This document shows positions 1 through 9,546 of a stretch of 64,000 nt of DNA, piece by piece (the stretch's first letter is position 1; each line of letters opens with the position of its first letter). The notes under the pieces were generated by a model, which saw only the letters and a list, made by a program, of their open reading frames with translations, was not told the origin of the DNA and did no database searches. Made by a program: the position numbers and the translations under genes. The DNA comes from Rhodobiaceae bacterium (GTDB lineage: Bacteria > Pseudomonadota > Alphaproteobacteria > Rhizobiales > Aestuariivirgaceae), in assembly GCA_009885825.1 (NCBI GenBank), contig VFJY01000030.1:16120-80119 (forward strand), read 5' to 3'.

Positions 1-2067
1 AAAGAAATCGCGCACCCCGCGCCGCGCCATCATCTGCATCTCGTCAATGTTGGCGCCCTGGTCGCTGATGAGCTGGGTAACCTGCGCCAGCGCGCCCACC
101 TCATTGAGAATAACCACATTGATGCGGGCCGGAAATTTCTGGGCCGACGCGGCTGTATCCCATGCAAGATCAATCCAGCGCTCAGGCTGGCTGTCATATT
201 GCTCCAGCGCCCTGGCAAAAATTGGAAATATCGTAACCCCCTCGCCCGGCATGACGATGCCAACGATGCGTTCGCCCGGAACCGCTCCGGTTTCGCGCGA
301 TATCTTCATGGCTGTATTGGCGCTCAACCCGCGCACCGGCACCGATGACGCACCCGTGGGATCAGACTTCTTCCCCACCGCCTTGCGCCTGGAATTGCGC
401 ATTTGGCTTTCTTCAACCGTAAGCCCCATGGCCTTCAGCATGTCATATCCCGACAGATCACCCCGGCCGACGGCCGCCATGGCATCTTCCAGATTTTTAT
501 GGCCTAGCCGCGGAACAGCAACAACGAGTTCTTTCTCAACCAAAGCCTTGCCCTGATTGACCAACAGCTTCTCAACAATTTCGCGGCCCAACCCGGCAAA
601 TTGCTTTCGCATGGCCGCCCGTGTGGCCCGACGGATGGCCGAACGCGCCTTGCCAGTGATCGCAATCGCCTCCCAGGCAGGTGGCGGCACCTGCGCGTCG
701 CTGCGGATTATATCGACCTCGTCGCCATTTTCGAGCTCTGCCACCAATGGCGTGTGCCGGCCATTGACCTTACAGCCCACACAGCTGTCGCCAATCGATG
801 TGTGAACCGCATAGGCGAAATCAATCGGCGTGGCGCCTCGCGGCAGCGCAATGAGCGCACCCTTCGGCGTGAAGCAGAAGACCTGGTCATGAAACAGCTC
901 AAGCTTGGTGTGTTCCAGAAATTCTTTCGGGCTTTCACCTTCCTGCAGCATTTCAACCAGGTGGCGCAGCCAGCGATAGGCATTGGATTCGGCTGCCGGA
1001 GCGCGAAAGCCGTCGCTGGCTTCCTGGGCATCTGGCGCATCCTTGTATAGCGCATGGGCGGCAACGCCCCGCTCGGCGATTTCATGCATCAACCGTGTGC
1101 GGATCTGCATTTCAACGCGCATATGGTGGGGGCCGATGACTATCGTGTGGAGCGAGCGATAGTCATTCTGCTTTGGCGTTGATATGTAATCCTTGAAGCG
1201 CTCCGGAATGGCGCGCCAAGTGCGGTGCACGATGCCGAGCGCCCGGTAGCACTGGTCAACCGTGCTGACGATGACCCTAAACCCGAAAATGTCTGAAAGC
1301 TGGCCGAGCGACAAGTGCTTGCGCTCCATCTTGCCCCAAATGGAGTAGGGCCGTTTCTCCCTGCCATAGACATCGGCCCGGATGCCGTTCTCAGCCAGTT
1401 TGGTGACCAGCGCTTTCTCAATCTCACGCAGCACATCGCCGTTTTCCTCATGCAGCAAAGCCAGCCTTTCCCGGATTGTCTTGTTGGCGTCCGGGTTGAG
1501 AACTTCGAACGAAATATCCTCCAGCTCATCGCGCACCGTTTGCATGCCCATGCGGCCAGCCAGCGGCGCATAGATTTCCATGGTCTCCTGCGCAATGCGA
1601 ACGCGCTTGTCCGGACTCACATGCTCAATCGTGCGCATGTTGTGCAGGCGGTCCGCCAGCTTCACCATCAGCACCCGCACATCTTTTGACATGGCGACCA
1701 GAAGTTTGCGGAGATTCTCGGCTTGCGTTGCCTCCTTGGTGACAAGATCGATCTTCTTGATCTTGGTGAGGCCATCCACCAGCACGGCAATTTCCTTGCC
1801 AAATTTTTCCTCAATTTCCTGGTGGGTGGCCTCCGTATCCTCCACCGTGTCATGCAGAAGCGCCGCCACAATGGTGGCGTCATCCAGCTTCATTTCGGTG
1901 AGAATGGCGGCGACTTCCAAGGGGTGATTGAAATAAGCCTCGCCGGAGGCGCGGGTCTGGGTTCCGTGGGCCTTCATGGCATAGACATAGGCCCGGTTGA
2001 GGAGGTCCTCATCCGCGTCAGGGTCGTATTTCACGACCCTTTCAACCAACTCATACTGCCGCATCAT
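1..2067 (-). CDS. rsh: Bifunctional (p)ppGpp synthetase/hydrolase, RelA/SpoT (Rsh) family, C-terminus cut by window edge
   Basis: Minus-strand translation from ATG at 2067 gives MMRQYELVERVVKYDPDADEDLLNRAYVYAMKAHGTQTRASGEAYFNHPLEVA...LLHDTVEDT...LADRLHNMRT (HD hydrolase), a synthetase domain and TGS/ACT-like C-terminal sequence. The ORF is open at the window start. Confidence 0.95.
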   Translation of the reverse strand, partial: MMRQYELVERVVKYDPDADEDLLNRAYVYAMKAHGTQTRASGEAYFNHPLEVAAILTEMKLDDATIVAALLHDTVEDTEATHQEIEEKFGKEIAVLVDGLTKIKKIDLVTKEATQAENLRKLLVAMSKDVRVLMVKLADRLHNMRTIEHVSPDKRVRIAQETMEIYAPLAGRMGMQTVRDELEDISFEVLNPDANKTIRERLALLHEENGDVLREIEKALVTKLAENGIRADVYGREKRPYSIWGKMERKHLSLGQLSDIFGFRVIVSTVDQCYRALGIVHRTWRAIPERFKDYISTPKQNDYRSLHTIVIGPHHMRVEMQIRTRLMHEIAERGVAAHALYKDAPDAQEASDGFRAPAAESNAYRWLRHLVEMLQEGESPKEFLEHTKLELFHDQVFCFTPKGALIALPRGATPIDFAYAVHTSIGDSCVGCKVNGRHTPLVAELENGDEVDIIRSDAQVPPPAWEAIAITGKARSAIRRATRAAMRKQFAGLGREIVEKLLVNQGKALVEKELVVAVPRLGHKNLEDAMAAVGRGDLSGYDMLKAMGLTVEESQMRNSRRKAVGKKSDPTGASSVPVRGLSANTAMKISRETGAVPGERIVGIVMPGEGVTIFPIFARALEQYDSQPERWIDLAWDTAASAQKFPARINVVILNEVGALAQVTQLISDQGANIDEMQMMARRGVRDFF

Positions 2068-2136
2068 GATCGCAGTGTACGATAAAAAAGGCCGGACGCG
2101 ACAGGCCCGGCCAAATTATTCCTGAATTTGGAAAAC

Positions 2137-2550
2137 TTAATACCCGTTGCGCTGGCTGCCGGGGCTTTCAGCTGGTGGCATGCCTTCCAGACCCCTGAGC
2201 AATTCTTCCTCAGTCATCTGCTCGAACGCCACTTCGTCTTCATCTTTGGCAATCTGCTCGCCGACTGTTCCGGGAACACCGGACGTCAGCAATGGAACGA
2301 CTTGCGGCTCTGGCTCATCCACCTCGACATGCTTCTGCATGGCATGAATGAATTCCTCGCGCAGGTCATCCTTGTTGATGGTTTCCTCCGCGATTTCGCG
2401 CAGCGACACAACAGGATCTTTGTCGTTGTCGCGGTCCAGCGTTATGGTGGCGCCCTGCGAAATCATCCGCGCCCGGTGGGCCGAAAGCAGAACCAGCTCA
2501 AAGCGGTTCGGCAGCTTGTCGATGCAATCTTCAATAGTGACGCGCGCCAT
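2137..2550 (-). CDS. rpoZ: DNA-directed RNA polymerase subunit omega
   Basis: [34 protein letters not shown]... is the typical omega N-terminus. Adjacent to rsh, as expected. Confidence 0.97.
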   Translation of the reverse strand: MARVTIEDCIDKLPNRFELVLLSAHRARMISQGATITLDRDNDKDPVVSLREIAEETINKDDLREEFIHAMQKHVEVDEPEPQVVPLLTSGVPGTVGEQIAKDEDEVAFEQMTEEELLRGLEGMPPAESPGSQRNGY

Positions 2551-2715
2551 AGGCTCGTGTGCTCCTGATCAGGGTTGGTATGGAATTTGGGGGCCTTCTA
2601 GGCGTAATTCAGTCAAATTGCAAGCTCTTGGGGCACAACCTTCAATCACTGTGCAAAAAACCATAAATAGATTAAGAGCTTAACCATATCCAACACGAAG
2701 AAGGCCCAGGATTCC

Positions 2716-3096
2716 ATGAACTTCGCCACATCATATATCAAGTGGATCATGCTCATTTCCGGTTTACTCACCATGACCGTGGGCTTTGCCGCAATTGCAC
2801 CTCAGACCGCCCTCCTGTCCAATTTTGGTGAAACACTGGATGGCCCGCTGGCCAGTCTCATCGTCCGCAACTGGGCCATATTGGTAACCCTGATGGGCAT
2901 TATGCTCATTTATGGCGCTTATAACCCTGCAGGTCGTCCGCTGGTCCTGACGGTTGCCGGAACCAGCAAGATCGTCTTCATCGGTCTGGTGCTTTCGGAA
3001 GGAGGTCGTTATCTTGGTCAGCAAGCGGGAGTAGCAATTGCCTTTGATGCGCTATGGGTCGTTCTGTATGGCTGGTATTTGCTGTCCAATCGTTAG
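2716..3096 (+). CDS. Small integral membrane protein, unknown function
   Basis: 126-aa ORF with several hydrophobic segments. Confidence 0.7.
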   Translation: MNFATSYIKWIMLISGLLTMTVGFAAIAPQTALLSNFGETLDGPLASLIVRNWAILVTLMGIMLIYGAYNPAGRPLVLTVAGTSKIVFIGLVLSEGGRYLGQQAGVAIAFDALWVVLYGWYLLSNR

Positions 3097-3533
3097 AGCG
3101 CCGACCGCAACTCCTTGCGCCACATGAATTTCAGCCCCGACCACACCTCGTCCACCGCACAAACCTTGATATCAACCAACCCCATGGGCAGGATGACTGC
3201 ACGCAGCACATCCTCGGTAATGTCGGTCGGAACTTTGGATGCCTTCTTCGGCCACGAAATCCATAACATGGCATCGGGTCTCATGGAGCCCCCAACACCT
3301 GCAATGCCCGCTTCCAGTTCGGCTCGCGACTTTACAAACCAATGCACCAGGTCAAACCGCCTGGTCTTGCCCGGGGTTTTGGCAGACTTGGCAATTATAG
3401 CGCCCGCAAACGCGGATAGTTCCGGCAAGGTGCAAGGCACCGCTATCAGCCACTTGGCCTGCTTTTCCATGTAGCCAAGCTTCTTGATCAACGGATTGGG
3501 CGAATACCCGGCCATTGCGGATTTACGTTCCAA
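3093..3533 (-). CDS. DUF3052-like protein
   Basis: AGYSPNPLIKKLGY...LHWFV..MLWISWPKKASKVPTDITEDVLR resembles the DUF3052 family. Confidence 0.7.
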   Translation of the reverse strand: MERKSAMAGYSPNPLIKKLGYMEKQAKWLIAVPCTLPELSAFAGAIIAKSAKTPGKTRRFDLVHWFVKSRAELEAGIAGVGGSMRPDAMLWISWPKKASKVPTDITEDVLRAVILPMGLVDIKVCAVDEVWSGLKFMWRKELRSAL

Positions 3534-4152
3534 TCATGCCGGTTTTCAGCTCACCCGCCCGGCGATAGACTTGGTAAACAGCCCCAGTGCTGGTCGTTCG
3601 CGTGGTGACGAGTGACATGGTTGCAGGCTTTGTGCCTGCGCCAAACAGCCTTTTGCCGCCACCCACAACAACCGGAAAAACCAGCAAGCGGTATTCATCG
3701 ATGAGGTCATGCTGGATAAGCGTCTGGGCAAGCCCCGGACTGCCATGCACCTGCACTTCGCCACTGTAACGCGCCTTGATGGCCTTCACGTCCGATACCG
3801 GATCGCCCATGACTTTGGAGTTGTTCCACGCCAGGGATTTCAGGGTGCACGTGGCCACATATTTTGGCAATGCGTTCAGTTTCTTCGCAATCGCATCTTG
3901 CTGATCGTCCGGAACATTGGGCCAATGATGGGCGAATATCTCATAGGTTCCGCGTCCCAGCATATAGGCTTCGCCGCGCTCAAAAATGCCAGTCATGATC
4001 TCCATCATGTCACCATCAAAAAACGGCACCAACCACCCGCCATGCGCAAATCCGCCACTGCGATCCTCATCCGGCCCACCCGGCGCCTGCATCACGCCAT
4101 CAAGCGTGAGGAATGTTGTGATTGTGAGCTCGGCCATTGTCTTGCTCCCCAT
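3523..4152 (-). CDS. Dihydrofolate reductase family protein (RibD C-terminal domain-like)
   Basis: ITTFLTLDGVMQAPGGPDEDRSGGFAHGGW...MLGRGTYEIF...GSPGLAQTLIQHDLIDEYRLLVFPVVVGGGKRLF. Confidence 0.88.
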   Translation of the reverse strand: MGSKTMAELTITTFLTLDGVMQAPGGPDEDRSGGFAHGGWLVPFFDGDMMEIMTGIFERGEAYMLGRGTYEIFAHHWPNVPDDQQDAIAKKLNALPKYVATCTLKSLAWNNSKVMGDPVSDVKAIKARYSGEVQVHGSPGLAQTLIQHDLIDEYRLLVFPVVVGGGKRLFGAGTKPATMSLVTTRTTSTGAVYQVYRRAGELKTGMIGT

Positions 4153-5240
4153 TAATCCAAAGGCGGAGGTGGAATGAGAACGATCTTGCCAACATGATTC
4201 TTCGAGAGAAACTCTTCCTGGGCAGATATAATATCAGACAAAGGAAATTGCCTGGCAACTAGTGGCTTGATTTCGCCGCGTTCGATGTAGCTGATAAGAT
4301 TTGGAAACACGCTGGAGTCCTGCAAAGTGCAGCCAAACAATGTCAAGTCCTTGAGATAAAGCTTGCGCAAATCCATTTCTACAATTGGTCCGGCAATCGC
4401 ACCGGAGACCGCATAGCGACCGCGCGGCCTGATAACGTCCAGCAATTCCGGCCATTGTTGCCCGCCCACAACATCAATAACCACGTCCATGCTGTTGCCG
4501 CCCAACGCGGCCGCAATGCCTGCCCCTCTTTCAATACAACTGTCGGCGCCAGACGACTTCAATTCAATGAATTTTCCTGCCGCTGCTATGGCCACAACCT
4601 GTGCGCCGCGCCGCTTGGCCAATTGAATGGCCGCAATCCCGACATTGCCCGAGGCTCCCGTAATTAAGATATTTTCACTTTTGGCAACGCCAGCACGGCT
4701 TATGAGATTTTCAGCGGTGGCAAATGCGCATGGAACTGCTGCTAGTTCCGCATCCGTCAGGCCGCTCTGAACCTGATAGGTGTCAGCCGCCGGTGCCGTA
4801 ACAAATTGGGCGAAACCTCCATCACGCTCAGACCCAATCCACGGAATGAAATCACCGGCTCGCAACGATAGCAGGCAGCTTTTAACAATCACCCTTTGAC
4901 CTATCCGGTCCACCGCGACACCATCGCCCACGCCAACTATTTCACCGCAAACGTCAGCGCCCTGTATGCGCGGAAATGCAAGACCCTTCCCCGTCCAGTC
5001 ACCATCAGGTGGCGATATTTGCGAAGCCGATGCCTCATCCGTGCTGGTTCGCGCTGTCGATGAATACCAGCCGATGCGGGTATTGATATCCGTATTGTTG
5101 ATGCCAGCGCCCAGCACCTTGATCAGCACTTCACCTGGCGGAACGGCAGGAACTGCCACTGTTTCCGAATAAACCAACTTGTCGAAGCCGCCATGCCCAA
5201 CCAGATGAACCGCAGCCATCAATTTAGGAATTGGCATCAC
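4152..5240 (-). CDS. Zinc-type alcohol dehydrogenase / quinone oxidoreductase family protein
   Basis: MDR fold: GxxxxNxxD region, GADVCGEIVGVG, ITGASGNVGIAAIQLAKRRGAQV, C-terminal GKIVLIP. Confidence 0.88.
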   Translation of the reverse strand: MMPIPKLMAAVHLVGHGGFDKLVYSETVAVPAVPPGEVLIKVLGAGINNTDINTRIGWYSSTARTSTDEASASQISPPDGDWTGKGLAFPRIQGADVCGEIVGVGDGVAVDRIGQRVIVKSCLLSLRAGDFIPWIGSERDGGFAQFVTAPAADTYQVQSGLTDAELAAVPCAFATAENLISRAGVAKSENILITGASGNVGIAAIQLAKRRGAQVVAIAAAGKFIELKSSGADSCIERGAGIAAALGGNSMDVVIDVVGGQQWPELLDVIRPRGRYAVSGAIAGPIVEMDLRKLYLKDLTLFGCTLQDSSVFPNLISYIERGEIKPLVARQFPLSDIISAQEEFLSKNHVGKIVLIPPPPLD

Positions 5241-5255
5241 ACCTCTCCGAAGTCC

Positions 5256-6638
5256 TCACAACAACCAGATCGCCGCCAACCCAAGAAACGCGAAGAAGCC
5301 TACCACGTCGGTTACTGTCGTCACAAATGTTCCCGAAGCGATGGCCGGATCAATATCATAGCGGTCGAGCGCCAGTGGCACGAGAATTCCGGCAAGCGCT
5401 GCAGCAATCAGGTTGATCACCATGGCAGCGCCAATAACGAGGCCCAGCTTGTCCGAGCCAAACCAGGCCCAGGCGAACAAACCGATGATCACGGCAAACA
5501 AGACGCCATTGATCAGTCCCACAGAGCACTCGCGCAATGTCACGCGCATCGCGTTGAGCGGCCCCAGATTGCGGGTAGCAAGAGCGCGCACGGCAACCGT
5601 CATTGTCTGGGTTCCGGCGTTGCCGCCCATCGATGCAACAATCGGCATGAGAATGGCCAGCGCCACCATTTGTTCGATTGTACCGCCAAACCACGAGATT
5701 ACCCACGAGGCCAGAACCGCCGTCAACAAGTTCACAAACAGCCAGGAAAATCGCGAACGTGTGGTTTGCCAGACTGTGTCCGCAATGGTTTCCTCAGAGC
5801 CCACACCTCCCAAATGCAGGATATCTTCTTCCGCCTCTTCCTGAATAACATCCACAATGTCATCCACCATCAGGGTGCCAACCAAGCGACCGGTGCCATC
5901 GGTCACCGCAGCCGACACCAGGTTGTATTGCTCGAACTTGTAGGCTATATCCTCCTGCTCTTCAGTGACGTTAAACACTGTCTGCTCATCGTCCATGATG
6001 CCGGCGATTTTATTGTCCCGCGCCGACCGCAAGACCCGCGCCAACGGCAAAACGCCTTTCAGATGAAAACCGGGATCAACAACATATATTTCAACAAAGC
6101 TCTCGGGAATATCCTTGGCGGTGCGCACATGATCAATCGTCTGCCCCACGGTCCAGAATTCTGGGACCGCCACAAATTCCGTCTGCATCAAGCGGCCAGC
6201 GGAATTTTCCGGATACTCCAGCGCCCGATTGAGCACTGCCCGGTCTTCCTTGGAAACCTTCGAGAGGATTTCTTCCTGCTCCGCCTTGTCCATATCCTCA
6301 ATGAGATAGAGCGCGTCGTCCGTATCGAGCTTCTTGATGGCGGACGCGATCACATCATTGGGCAACGCCTCCATGAGTTCATCACGCACGACCTCATCAA
6401 GCTCCGCCAGGGCCTCCACATCAAAATCCCGGCCCAACGCGGCAATAAGCTTGACGCGGTCGTCCTGCTCGAGATGTTCGATGAGATCAGCGAGGTCAGC
6501 CGCATGCAGCTCGCGCGTGATGGCGCGAACCTGCTTGGTGTCTTCGGTCGTGAGCGCTGCCTCAACGCGCGCCAGATAATCCGGCGCAATTGAGCCCCAC
6601 TCATCCCCCACCCGCATATCGCCCTGTTGCTCTGACAT
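5256..6638 (-). CDS. mgtE: Magnesium transporter MgtE
   Basis: N-domain plus CBS pair followed by TM domain with PIVASMGGNAGTQTMTVAVRALA, the MgtE signature. Confidence 0.95.
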   Translation of the reverse strand: MSEQQGDMRVGDEWGSIAPDYLARVEAALTTEDTKQVRAITRELHAADLADLIEHLEQDDRVKLIAALGRDFDVEALAELDEVVRDELMEALPNDVIASAIKKLDTDDALYLIEDMDKAEQEEILSKVSKEDRAVLNRALEYPENSAGRLMQTEFVAVPEFWTVGQTIDHVRTAKDIPESFVEIYVVDPGFHLKGVLPLARVLRSARDNKIAGIMDDEQTVFNVTEEQEDIAYKFEQYNLVSAAVTDGTGRLVGTLMVDDIVDVIQEEAEEDILHLGGVGSEETIADTVWQTTRSRFSWLFVNLLTAVLASWVISWFGGTIEQMVALAILMPIVASMGGNAGTQTMTVAVRALATRNLGPLNAMRVTLRECSVGLINGVLFAVIIGLFAWAWFGSDKLGLVIGAAMVINLIAAALAGILVPLALDRYDIDPAIASGTFVTTVTDVVGFFAFLGLAAIWLL

Positions 6639-6724
6639 GTCGCCAACCCTTGAGCTTTGTCCTCAATCCATGACATGCTTCTCAAGAGGATTCTTAAACG
6701 AAGCGCAAGCAAGAACGGCAGATC

Positions 6725-7612
6725 ATGCGAATTGAAATTTGGGCCAAGATTGCCGTTGCACTTTCGGGCGTGGCGTGGGGCCTGTTCTGGATTCCCTTGC
6801 GCGCGCTGAATATGGCCGGAATCGACAAGTTCTGGGCCTTCGTGGTCTTCAATGCCGTACCAGCCTTGATAGTCCTTCCGTTGCTTTTCTGGCGCTGGAA
6901 ATACCACCGCAGCGGCGGCCGCTGGCTTTTCGCCATAGGGATCGCCTTGGGTGTGACCCAGATTTTCTATTCCCTCTCGGTGCTGCACACGGAAATTGTG
7001 CGCGCCATGGTTTTGTTTTACTTCAACCCCGTATGGACCATGGTGCTGGCCCGCGTCTTTTTAAAGGAAGCGTTCACGCCCATCCGTTGGGCGGCCATTG
7101 CAACAGCCTTTGCCGGCATGATGATTATTCTACGGGTTGAAAGCGGATTTCCCTGGCCCGAAAACATCGGCGATTGGTCAGCCCTTGTGGCGGGCCTCGC
7201 CTGGGCATCGTCCATTGTATTGCTGCGCTTTCACCACGAGCAGAAGCCCATCGAAACCTTCACCCAGAATTTCGTCTGGACCGGAGTCCTGCTCTTGCCT
7301 CTCATTGTACTCACCGGCACCAGCAATGCGCCCCCAATGGCCCTCGTGCTGGCACAGCTGTGGTGGCTGCTGCCATTCTTATTTCTTGTCGCCATGACAG
7401 GCGTCTATGCATCCATGTGGGCCGTGCCAAAACTCAACCCGGCGATTGTGGGCATCCTGTACATGACAGAAATCAGCGCCGGCGCCATCAGCGCCGCGAT
7501 CCTGTCAAACGAACCCTTCGGCCCCCGCGAAATTGCCGGAATTTGCTTGATAACCCTGGCCGCAATCTTGGAAAGCGTTAGGGACTTATGGCGCGAGCGA
7601 AGGCTGGCCTAA
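6725..7612 (+). CDS. DMT superfamily (EamA) transporter
   Basis: About 10 TM segments with EamA-type internal duplication (GVAWGLFWIPLRAL..., LVAGLAWASSIVLLRF...). Confidence 0.85.
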   Translation: MRIEIWAKIAVALSGVAWGLFWIPLRALNMAGIDKFWAFVVFNAVPALIVLPLLFWRWKYHRSGGRWLFAIGIALGVTQIFYSLSVLHTEIVRAMVLFYFNPVWTMVLARVFLKEAFTPIRWAAIATAFAGMMIILRVESGFPWPENIGDWSALVAGLAWASSIVLLRFHHEQKPIETFTQNFVWTGVLLLPLIVLTGTSNAPPMALVLAQLWWLLPFLFLVAMTGVYASMWAVPKLNPAIVGILYMTEISAGAISAAILSNEPFGPREIAGICLITLAAILESVRDLWRERRLA

Positions 7613-7860
7613 GAAGCGAGCTTCAAACACCCGCCATCCTTGACCACACGCTTTGTCGAAGCTGGGTGCTTGAGCAACATGCTGGCAGGCCGGATAGGCC
7701 GTTGAACAAGATCTCCCCCGCAATTTGGGCAGACACCGTTCAGAACCGCCTCCGCACAAATCACGCAGAAGGTGCACTCATAAGTACAAATCCTGGCAGC
7801 AGGGCTTTCAGGCGGCAAATCCCGATCACAACATTCACAGTTTGGACGAAGTTCCAGCAT
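7609..7860 (-). CDS. DUF1272 domain-containing Cys-rich protein
   Basis: MLELRPNCECCDRDLPPESPAARICTYECTFCVICAEAVLNGVCPNCGGDLVQRPIRP matches DUF1272 architecture. Confidence 0.88.
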   Translation of the reverse strand: MLELRPNCECCDRDLPPESPAARICTYECTFCVICAEAVLNGVCPNCGGDLVQRPIRPASMLLKHPASTKRVVKDGGCLKLAS

Positions 7861-7863
7861 GGG

Positions 7864-8340
7864 TCACTCATAGACATCCGTCAGCTTTGAAACTTCCGGC
7901 CAATTCTTATCCGCCTTGACAACAAATCCTGGGATGTCAGCGCTCCAGTCCTTCTGAACATTCTTGTCGTAATTCAAATACAGCTTGTTTTCGACAACTG
8001 TGAAAGCGTCCGGATCAGTTGCAGCCTTGTAGCCGCTCGCCGTGCCAAACGCACAGAACCCGCCATATTGCGGGGCATACTGCTCCGGGCTTGCGGTAAA
8101 TGAGTCGAGATTTGCTTGCGAGGAAAAATAGAAGGTTGAACCCTTGTATTCGAACTTCAAATCTGCTGAGCCTTGAACGGGTTTTTTGTCGGTGAAATAC
8201 GAGACAACGTCATATCCCCGCATGGCCACGCCATCCTTCTCGAAAAACTCTCCGGCCCAGGCAGCTGCAGAAAAGAAAACGGCAGCAAATATTGCCAAGG
8301 CTAAGCCGATTGTGCGGAAGACTTGTGTTGTTCTGTTCAT
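7864..8340 (-). CDS. YHS domain-containing protein with signal peptide
   Basis: Signal peptide then GVAMRGYDVVSYFTDKKPVQGSADLKFEYKGSTFYFSSQANLDSFTASPEQYAPQYGGFCAFG. Confidence 0.88.
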   Translation of the reverse strand: MNRTTQVFRTIGLALAIFAAVFFSAAAWAGEFFEKDGVAMRGYDVVSYFTDKKPVQGSADLKFEYKGSTFYFSSQANLDSFTASPEQYAPQYGGFCAFGTASGYKAATDPDAFTVVENKLYLNYDKNVQKDWSADIPGFVVKADKNWPEVSKLTDVYE

Positions 8341-8502
8341 GATTGCTTTCCTTGCAAATTCTTAACAACGATCAACAGACATTTTAACAGAAAGTAAGGC
8401 AATTGAAGACACCAAAAAGGCGTCAGGGCATCAACTATTGTTGATGAAGTTCTCAAATTCGCCAACTAAGAATTTGAATTTTCTGCATAAAAACGCAATT
8501 GG

Positions 8503-8584
8503 TGCGGCCGAGAGGACTCGAACCTCCACGAGTTTCCCCGTTACCACCTCAAGGTAGTGCGTCTACCAATTCCGCCACGACCGC
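8503..8584 (-). tRNA. tRNA-Leu, anticodon GAG; genomically encoded CCA at 8500-8502
   Basis: Reverse complement GCGGTCGTGGCGGAATTGGTAGACGCACTACCTTGAGGTGGTAACGGGGAAACTCGTGGAGGTTCGAGTCCTCTCGGCCGCA+CCA. Shows acceptor pairing, class II variable arm and loop TTGAGGT. Confidence 0.95.
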
Positions 8585-8789
8585 ACGTCATTTGCGAATG
8601 CTGCGGGGAATAACAGGGCGTTAATGCGAAAGCAACCCCTGCAACGACCGGCTTTTCTGTCCGCCCATGGTTAACAAATATAAACCACATTAGTTAGCAT
8701 TATCATATACTTATACCGCCACCCTGAACGGGGCAGAAATGCGTGGCATGCGATGTTACCCCTAAAGACAGAATGGAACGGGGTTTCAC

Positions 8790-9437
8790 ATGAACGTCAA
8801 GACCGCATTGGGGGCGGCAATCATAGGATTATTTTGCGGCACGTCGATTGCCACAGTGGCCGGCGCGGCTGCAAATCCTTCCGTTGGCCAGTCCAAAAAA
8901 GTTCCAGCAGTTGAATTCGGCAAGACACTTCCACCCGTAGGCTATGTAAAGTTTTGCGCCGAGAACCCCGACGAATGCCTGCCCAAGGGGGGGAGAGTAT
9001 TTCGCCTTGCCATGTCGACGGAGCGGTGGAAGCTGGTTCACCAGGTCAATGCTTACGTAAACGGCAAGATCGCGCCCGTGAGCGATCAGGATCTCTATGG
9101 CGAGCCTGAGCATTGGGCATACCCGACAGACGCGGGTGATTGCGAAGACTATTTGCTGCTCAAAAAACGCCTGCTCGAGACTTTGCATTTCGCGCCTGAA
9201 ACCCTTCTCATCACCGTTGTTCTGGATGAAAAGGGTGAGGGCCACGCCGTTTTGACCGTTGCCACCGATGACGGCGACTTTGTGCTCGATAACCGCCGCA
9301 ACGAAGTGCTGCAGTGGAGCGACACCAACTACAAGTTCCTGAAACGCCAGTCACACGCCGATCCCCGGCAATGGGTGGCGCTTGTGAAGCAGGCTGTTTC
9401 GACCAGTGGCTCTGTCTCGACAGGCAAAGCCAACTGA
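8790..9437 (+). CDS. Transglutaminase-like cysteine peptidase (BTLCP), secreted
   Basis: Signal peptide; ...PTDAGDCEDYLLLKKRLL...VLDEKGEGHAVLTVATDDGDFVLDN motifs. Confidence 0.87.
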   Translation: MNVKTALGAAIIGLFCGTSIATVAGAAANPSVGQSKKVPAVEFGKTLPPVGYVKFCAENPDECLPKGGRVFRLAMSTERWKLVHQVNAYVNGKIAPVSDQDLYGEPEHWAYPTDAGDCEDYLLLKKRLLETLHFAPETLLITVVLDEKGEGHAVLTVATDDGDFVLDNRRNEVLQWSDTNYKFLKRQSHADPRQWVALVKQAVSTSGSVSTGKAN

Positions 9438-9500
9438 TTTCGTGATTACGAGCTAGGCCCGGTCGGCGTCCCCCCAATCCCCCCAACCGCCGGGCTTACG

Positions 9501-9531
9501 GAGCCGGTGCAGTCCCACCCTGCACCGGCTC
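9501..9531. terminator. Bidirectional terminator-like hairpin between convergent genes
   Basis: GAGCCGGTGCAG-tcccacc-CTGCACCGGCTC: perfect 12-bp stem, 7-nt loop, between the BTLCP gene (+) and mmsB (-). Confidence 0.7.
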
Positions 9532-9546
9532 TACCTTTCCTGGTGA

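Noticed and set aside
5193-6593. 466-aa plus-strand ORF
   Set aside because: Antisense shadow of mgtE (minus strand). His/Arg/Gln-rich sequence with no family resemblance.
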